From assembly GCF_900116515.1 (NCBI RefSeq), contig NZ_FPBA01000013.1:1-64000 (forward strand): 64,000 nucleotides of DNA, written 5' to 3'. This document shows, piece after piece, positions 59,812 to 64,000 of this stretch (positions within the stretch are counted from its first letter, which is position 1; the number at the start of each line of letters is the position of its first letter). The translations under genes were made by a program, and so were the position numbers. This DNA is from Geodermatophilus amargosae (GTDB lineage: Bacteria; Actinomycetota; Actinomycetes; Mycobacteriales; Geodermatophilaceae). Below the pieces are notes generated by a model. It was not told the origin of the DNA and searched no databases. It worked only from the letters and a program-made list of their open reading frames with translations.

Positions 59812-59833
59812 GACGGCCCCGGACGGTTCCGGA

Positions 59834-60739
59834 TCAGCCCGCGCGCAGGTGAGCCCGCAGGAACGCGACGGTCCGGTCGTGGGCGTCGGCGGCCGCCTCG
59901 GGCGCGCCCAGCCACATGTGGTCGGCGCCGTCGTAGGTGTGCAGCTCGACGTCGGCCCCGGCGTCGCTCAGGGCGGCGGACAGCCGCTCGCTCTGCACGC
60001 ACGGGACGAACCGGTCGGCCCGCCCGTGCAGCAGCAGGAACGGCGGGACGTCCCCGCGCACGTGGCCGACCGGGCTGGCCTGCGCCGCGACGTCGGGGAC
60101 CGTCGCCGGCGCCGCCCCGAGCAGCTGGGCCTCGCGGGTGGTCGCGTCGGCCGGGTCGGCGCCGGTGTCGGTCGCGACCGCCGCGACGTCGCTGGGCGCG
60201 TACCAGGCGGCCACGGCCACGACGGCGCTCGACGGGCCGGTCACGCCGACGTCGCCCTCCAGCGCCGGGTCGGCGACCAGGCCGAGCAGCTCGGCGAGGT
60301 GCCCGCCGGCCGACTCTCCCCAGGCGGCAATCCGGTCGCCGTCGACCCCGAGCTCGCCCGCCCGCGCGCGCAGCCAGCGGACGGCGGCCTTGGTGTCGTG
60401 CAGTTGCGCGGGCCAGACCGCCTCGCCGGAGAGCCGGTAGTCGGCGCTGGCGACGGCGATCCCGGCCTGCGCGACCCGCTCGAAGAGGCTGCGGCCGGGG
60501 AACGCGGGGCCGCCGGAGCGCCGGCTGCCCAGGCGCCAGCCGCCGCCGTGCAGGAAGAGCGCGACCGGGTGGGGGCCCCCGCCGGCCGGCAGGTACAGGT
60601 CCAGCTCCAGCGGGCGCACACCCGGGATCGCCGCGTACGGGACGCCGGTCAGGAGCCGGGTGCCGTCGGGGCCGGAGGTGGCCGGCGGCAGGGGAGCGGC
60701 GTGGGCCGGCGGCGGGAGCGGCAGGGCGGGGGTGGGCAC
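59834..60739 (-). CDS. Alpha/beta hydrolase (HSL/BD-FAE-like esterase)
   Basis: In these 301 residues the oxyanion loop is LFLHGGGWRLGSRR, the nucleophile elbow AAWGESAGGHLAELLG, the acid is in LLHGRADRFVP and the His in YDGADHMWLG. This is the BD-FAE/HSL pattern shared by bacterial feruloyl-type and acyl esterases. The N-terminus is Pro/Ala-rich without a clear signal peptide. The GTG at 60739 has GGAGG 6 bases upstream. It sits between the quercetinase gene and the monooxygenase operon and may remove acyl groups from phenolic substrates. Confidence 0.87.
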   Translation of the reverse strand: MPTPALPLPPPAHAAPLPPATSGPDGTRLLTGVPYAAIPGVRPLELDLYLPAGGGPHPVALFLHGGGWRLGSRRSGGPAFPGRSLFERVAQAGIAVASADYRLSGEAVWPAQLHDTKAAVRWLRARAGELGVDGDRIAAWGESAGGHLAELLGLVADPALEGDVGVTGPSSAVVAVAAWYAPSDVAAVATDTGADPADATTREAQLLGAAPATVPDVAAQASPVGHVRGDVPPFLLLHGRADRFVPCVQSERLSAALSDAGADVELHTYDGADHMWLGAPEAAADAHDRTVAFLRAHLRAG

Positions 60740-60762
60740 GCGGGACCTCCTCGGGACGCGCG

Positions 60763-60794
60763 CCGGGCGCGGCTCCACGAGGAGCCGCGCCCGG
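60763..60794. terminator. Hairpin terminator after quercetinase gene
   Basis: A perfect 14-bp stem (left arm CCGGGCGCGGCTCC, loop ACGA) between the cupin stop and the esterase start, both minus strand. It suggests partial or full termination after the cupin gene. Confidence 0.75.
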
Positions 60795-60810
60795 TCGGGG
60801 AGCGCGGGAC

Positions 60811-61368
60811 TCAGGCCTGCTCGGGCCACTCGAAGTCGCGCATGAACTGCATGTTGTGCTGCTGCGCGGCCGCCTGCATGCGCGGGAAGTCGGGGATGAA
60901 GGGGGGCTGGTCCTTCGTCGGGTGGTCGGTCGGCTGGCCCATGTGCTGGAAGAACCGCTCGAAGCCGCCGGAGAGGGTGCCCATCATCCGGGCGTCCTCG
61001 ACGATCTGGTAGGCGTGAGCGAACCCGGCCGGCACGTAGCCGAAGTCCCCGGGCGTGAGCAGCCGGGACTGCCTGGCGCCCTCGGCGTCCTCGAAGAAGA
61101 GCCGCACCTTCCCGTCGAGGACGAAGAACGTCTCGTGGGTCTCGTTGTGCGAGTGCGTCGGGATGACGTCGCCGGCGGGGGAGTCGCTGACGATGATCCC
61201 GAACTGGTTCTGCGTCTCGTCGCCGGAGAGCAGCACGGTGAACAGGTCGCCGAAGAGCATCGCGTGCTCGCCCTCGCCGCGCTCGAGCACGTAGGGGACC
61301 GGCTTGCCCGGCAGGACGCCCTGCCACTGCGGGCCCTTCTCCGGGTCGATCAGGTACTCGAAGCTCAT
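60811..61368 (-). CDS. queD: Monocupin quercetin 2,3-dioxygenase (QueD-like)
   Basis: The 185-residue single cupin cleaves the central ring of flavonols, releasing CO and a depside. Motif 1 is PTHSHNETHETFFVLDG with His72, His74 and Glu79, and His118 is in GFAHAYQI. These spacings (2, 5 and 39 residues) equal those of the metal ligands of Streptomyces QueD (recalled as H69, H71, E76, H115), which is also about 186 residues. GKPVPYVLERGEGEHAMLFGDL and LLTPGDFGYVP are also shared. Other monocupins are possible but fit less well. The operator-like motif is 72 bp upstream. Confidence 0.87.
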   Translation of the reverse strand: MSFEYLIDPEKGPQWQGVLPGKPVPYVLERGEGEHAMLFGDLFTVLLSGDETQNQFGIIVSDSPAGDVIPTHSHNETHETFFVLDGKVRLFFEDAEGARQSRLLTPGDFGYVPAGFAHAYQIVEDARMMGTLSGGFERFFQHMGQPTDHPTKDQPPFIPDFPRMQAAAQQHNMQFMRDFEWPEQA

Positions 61369-61410
61369 CTGCACTCCCGGGTCGGGTCGACGGTGACCGT
61401 CCGAGCATGG

Positions 61411-61424
61411 GTGACCCGGGTCAC
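61411..61424. promoter_or_regulatory. Perfect 14-bp palindrome
   Basis: GTGACCCGGGTCAC lies in the divergent gap between the quercetinase and DHDPS-family genes, 16 bp from the shared motif at 61440-61454. It could be an operator or a CRP-like site. Confidence 0.5.
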
Positions 61425-61439
61425 GCACTCCCAGCGCCC

Positions 61440-61454
61440 TGCCATTGAGCGGCA
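61440..61454. promoter_or_regulatory. Shared 15-bp motif TGCCATTGAnCGGCA, copy 2
   Basis: TGCCATTGAGCGGCA, in the same orientation relative to the minus-strand genes as the copy at 59797-59811. It precedes the quercetinase gene and also the divergent aldolase gene. Confidence 0.65.
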
Positions 61455-61506
61455 ACCATCCTCCTGCGGTGGCCGAGCCGGGCCCGAGGGCGCCCGCAGG
61501 AGCAGG

Positions 61507-62277
61507 ATGCGGGGCATGCCCCTGTTCACCGGCGTCGGTGTCGCCCTGGTCACCCTCTTCTCCGAGGACGGGACGTTGGACGCGCCCGCCACCGCCGACC
61601 TGGCGGCGCAGCTGGTCGGCCTCGGCGTGCGGTGCGTGCTCGTCGCCGGGACGACGGGGGAGGCGGCCGCCCTGACCGCCGAGGAGCGGGACGCTCTCGT
61701 CGGCGCGGTGCGGGCGGCGGTGCCGGCAGAGGTGCCCGTGCTCGCCGGTACCGGCGCGCCCACCGGCCGGCAGGCGGCGGAGCTGACCGAGCGCGCCTTC
61801 GCCGCGGGCGCGGACGCCGTCCTGGTGCTCTCGCCGGCCGGCGTCCCCGATCCGCGGCCGTACTACGACGCGGTCGCGAAGGCGGCTCCCGGGCCGCTGC
61901 TGGCGTACCACTTCCCGGGTGCCTCCGCGCCCGGGATCCCCGTCGACCTGCTGCCCGACCTGCCGGTGTCCGGGCTCAAGGACTCCTCGGGGGACGCCGG
62001 CCGACTGCTCCACGAGCGCGACGTCTTCGCCGGCGACCTCTACACCGGCGCGACCAGCCTGGTCGGTCTGTGCGGTGCGGTGGGGAGCGCGGGCGCGCTG
62101 GTCGCGGTCGCCAACCTCGCGCCCGAGGACGCCGCCGCAGCCTTCGCCGGCGACGCGGAGGCCCAGGTGCGGCTGGCCGCCGTGGACCGCACGGCGTCCG
62201 CCGACTTCCCGGCGGGCTACAAGCGGGCCGCCGCGGAGCGCTTCGGCACCTCGGTGGTCACCCGGGTGGGCGGCTGA
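61507..62277 (+). CDS. DHDPS/NAL family aldolase or lyase
   Basis: This TIM-barrel protein has GVGVALVTLFSEDGTLD, VLVAGTTGEAAALTAEER (phosphate/pyruvate-binding loop), VLAGTGAPTGRQAAELTERA, the catalytic Tyr in LLAYHFPG, the Schiff-base Lys in SGLKDSSGD and YTGATSLVGLCGAVGS. At 256 residues it is short for the family (about 290), lacking part of the C-terminal helices. The ATG at 61507 has AGGAG 4 bases upstream; ATG 61516 is the alternative. Facing an arabinonate-dehydratase-like gene, it may cleave or dehydrate a 2-keto-3-deoxy sugar acid. Confidence 0.82.
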   Translation: MRGMPLFTGVGVALVTLFSEDGTLDAPATADLAAQLVGLGVRCVLVAGTTGEAAALTAEERDALVGAVRAAVPAEVPVLAGTGAPTGRQAAELTERAFAAGADAVLVLSPAGVPDPRPYYDAVAKAAPGPLLAYHFPGASAPGIPVDLLPDLPVSGLKDSSGDAGRLLHERDVFAGDLYTGATSLVGLCGAVGSAGALVAVANLAPEDAAAAFAGDAEAQVRLAAVDRTASADFPAGYKRAAAERFGTSVVTRVGG

Positions 62278-62283
62278 CCGCGC

Positions 62284-63993
62284 TCAGTGGGACTCGCGGC
62301 TCACCGCCGATCCGCTCGAGCCGACGAGGAAGTCCAGGTCCGCGCCGGTGTCGGCCTGCAGCACGTGGTCGACGTAGAGCCGCTCCCAGCCGCGCCGGGG
62401 GTCGGCGAAGGCGGCGACGGTCGCCTCGCTCGGCCGGCGCCGGGCCAGTTCGTCGTCCGGGACCTCGACGTCGATCCGCCGGGCCGCGACGTCCAGCGTG
62501 ACGACGTCGCCGGTGCGCACGAGGGCCAGCGGGCCGCCGGCCGCCGCCTCCGGCGCCACGTGCAGGACGACGGTGCCGTAGGCGGTGCCGCTCATCCGCC
62601 CGTCGCACACCCGCACCATGTCGCGCACCCCCTGCTCCAGCAGCTTCCTCGGCAGCGGCATGTTCGAGACCTCGGGCATGCCGGGGTAGCCCTTCGGGCC
62701 ACAGCCCCGCAGGACGAGCACCGAGTCGGCGTCGACGTCGAGGTCGGGGTCGTCCAGCCGGGCGTGGAGGTCCTCGATGGAGTCGAAGACCACCGCCCGG
62801 CCGCGGTGCCGCATGAGGTGTGGCGACGCCGCGGCCGGCTTGACGACCGCGCCGGACGGCGCGAGGTTCCCGCGCAGGACGGCGATGCCCCCGTGCTCGA
62901 CCAGCGGCTCCCCGCGAGGCCGGATCACCTGCGGGTCCCAGATCGGGGCGTCGTCGAGGGTGTCGACCAGCGGTCTGCCAGTGACGGTGATCGCGGTCGG
63001 GTCGAGCAGGTCGCGGACCTGGGCCAGCACGGCGAGCAGGCCGCCGGCGCGGTGGAGGTCCTCCATGAGGAACCGCCCCGCCGGGAGCAGGTCGACGAGC
63101 ACCGGCACGCCCGAGCCGATGCGGTCGAAGTCGTCGAGCGTCAGGTCGATCCCCAGCCGGCCGGCGATGGCCAGCAGGTGGACGACGGCGTTCGTCGACC
63201 CGCCGATGGCGGCCAGCGCCACGATGGCGTTGGCGAAGGACCCCTCGGTGAGGAACGTCGAGGGCCGGCGGTCGGCGGCCACCATCTCCACCACCAGCCG
63301 ACCCGTTCCGTGCGCGGCCTCCAGCAGGCGGCTGTCCGCGGCGGGGGTGCCGGCGACCCCGGGGACGACGGTGCCCAGCGCCTCGGCGACGAGCGCCATG
63401 GTCGAGGCGGTGCCCATCGTGTTGCAGTGCCCGCGGCTGCGGATCATCGCCGACTCGGACCGCGTGAACTCCTCCGCCGACAACGTGCCCGCGCGGACCT
63501 CCTCGGAGAGCCGGAACACGTCGGTGCCGCAGCCCAGCGGCACCCCGCGGAAGGTGCCGGTCAGCATGGGCCCGCCCGGGACGACGACAGCGGGCAGGTC
63601 GACCGAGGCGGCGGCCATGAGGAGCGACGGGATCGTCTTGTCGCACCCGCCGAGCAGCACCAGCCCGTCGACCGGGTTGGCCCTGAACATCTCCTCCATC
63701 TGCATCGCGGCCAGGTTGCGCCAGAGCATCGCCGTGGGCCGGACCTGCGTCTCGCCCAGACCGAGCACGGGCAGTTCCAGCGGGGTGCCGCCGGCGGCGT
63801 GGACGCCGTCGCGCACGGCGGCCGCGACCTCGGAGAGGTGGCGGTTGCAGGGCACGAGGTCGGAGGCGGTGTTCGCGATGGCGATCTGTGGGCGGCCGAA
63901 CGCGTCGTCCGGGACGCCGCGGCGCATCCACGCCCGGTGGATGTAGGCGTTGCGGACGTCGCCGGAGTACCACTGCGCGCTGCGGAGGGTCAC
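62284..63993 (-). CDS. IlvD/Edd family dehydratase, L-arabinonate dehydratase-like
   Basis: The 569 residues begin TLRSAQWYSGDVRNAYIHRAW, the head typical of [2Fe-2S] pentonate dehydratases rather than IlvD. Cysteines 49 (DLVPCN), 117 (GGCDKT) and 190 (GHCNTMG) are spaced 68 and 73 apart, the same as the cluster ligands recalled for Rhizobium L-arabinonate dehydratase (59, 127, 200). VCDGRMSGTAYGTVVLHVAPEAAAGGPLALVRTGD is the C-terminal motif. It dehydrates a sugar acid to a 2-keto-3-deoxy acid. The GTG at 63993 is near the window edge and the true start could be further upstream. Confidence 0.88.
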   Translation of the reverse strand: MTLRSAQWYSGDVRNAYIHRAWMRRGVPDDAFGRPQIAIANTASDLVPCNRHLSEVAAAVRDGVHAAGGTPLELPVLGLGETQVRPTAMLWRNLAAMQMEEMFRANPVDGLVLLGGCDKTIPSLLMAAASVDLPAVVVPGGPMLTGTFRGVPLGCGTDVFRLSEEVRAGTLSAEEFTRSESAMIRSRGHCNTMGTASTMALVAEALGTVVPGVAGTPAADSRLLEAAHGTGRLVVEMVAADRRPSTFLTEGSFANAIVALAAIGGSTNAVVHLLAIAGRLGIDLTLDDFDRIGSGVPVLVDLLPAGRFLMEDLHRAGGLLAVLAQVRDLLDPTAITVTGRPLVDTLDDAPIWDPQVIRPRGEPLVEHGGIAVLRGNLAPSGAVVKPAAASPHLMRHRGRAVVFDSIEDLHARLDDPDLDVDADSVLVLRGCGPKGYPGMPEVSNMPLPRKLLEQGVRDMVRVCDGRMSGTAYGTVVLHVAPEAAAGGPLALVRTGDVVTLDVAARRIDVEVPDDELARRRPSEATVAAFADPRRGWERLYVDHVLQADTGADLDFLVGSSGSAVSRESH

Positions 63994-64000
63994 GGCCGCC

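Noticed and set aside
1-64000. tRNA, rRNA, CRISPR, insertion sequence or phage signatures
   Set aside because: No tRNA-like cloverleaf, rRNA segment, transposase or integrase motif, or spaced repeat array was noticed on reading either strand; a tool-based scan was not possible.

Overview
The window is uniformly very GC-rich, with GTG starts, 4-bp ATGA/GTGA gene overlaps and little intergenic space. Together with a mycofactocin-type dehydrogenase, a DUF5313 protein and an ANTAR regulator this points to a high-GC actinobacterium. Gene style and the structured intergenic repeats suggest Geodermatophilaceae (Blastococcus/Geodermatophilus/Modestobacter type), but that placement is inference. No rRNA, tRNA, CRISPR array, transposase or phage gene was seen.

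Layout. 1-5.6 kb: end of a GAF-ANTAR regulator, a PhzF/TetR divergent pair with its operator, a DUF4865 gene, and an MMPL exporter with its TetR. 5.7-9.4 kb: CitE-like lyase, FAD oxidoreductase and an ALDH7-type dehydrogenase. 9.4-19.5 kb: methyltransferase, diguanylate cyclase, TetR-amylosucrase-esterase operon, mycofactocin-type SDR with patatin, SpoIIE-type phosphatase, DUF5313 and an OhrR-like MarR. 19.5-25.5 kb: quinate/shikimate catabolism (shikimate dehydrogenase, dehydroshikimate dehydratase-VOC fusion, TIM-barrel protein, TetR, MHS transporter), with a 14-bp motif shared by both promoters. 25.5-27.5 kb: type-B carboxylesterase and a thioredoxin-fold protein without CXXC.

27.5-41.8 kb is a complete L-rhamnose module. 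A LacI regulator heads lutABC (L-lactate oxidation) on the minus strand. Divergently, a sugar ABC transporter, mutarotase, isomerase, a fused aldolase-lactaldehyde dehydrogenase and rhamnulokinase run on the plus strand. Two LacI-type palindromes lie in the shared promoter region, so the lactate made from the deoxy end of rhamnose can be burned by the enzymes next door. A gene for a protein of 12- and 16-residue tandem repeats follows (41.9-43.2 kb).

43.7-53.8 kb is an L-arabinose module: a YtfQRT/YjfF-type ABC transporter, a LacI (AraR-like) regulator, then FGGY kinase, araD and araA. 53.8-61.4 kb (minus strand) is a tightly overlapped set that reads as flavonol glycoside degradation: a QueD-type monocupin quercetinase, esterase, phenol-hydroxylase-like FAD monooxygenase, Gfo/Idh oxidoreductase, GH1 beta-glucosidase, FAH-family hydrolase and DUF3500 protein. 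A 15-bp motif recurs upstream of two of its genes. The window ends with a DHDPS-family aldolase facing an L-arabinonate-dehydratase-like IlvD/Edd enzyme.

Taken together the window looks like a plant-material catabolic region: flavonoid aglycone, glucose, rhamnose, arabinose and quinate/shikimate can all be handled. Three families of short palindromic intergenic repeats (A: 3 copies, B: 2, C: 2) punctuate it.
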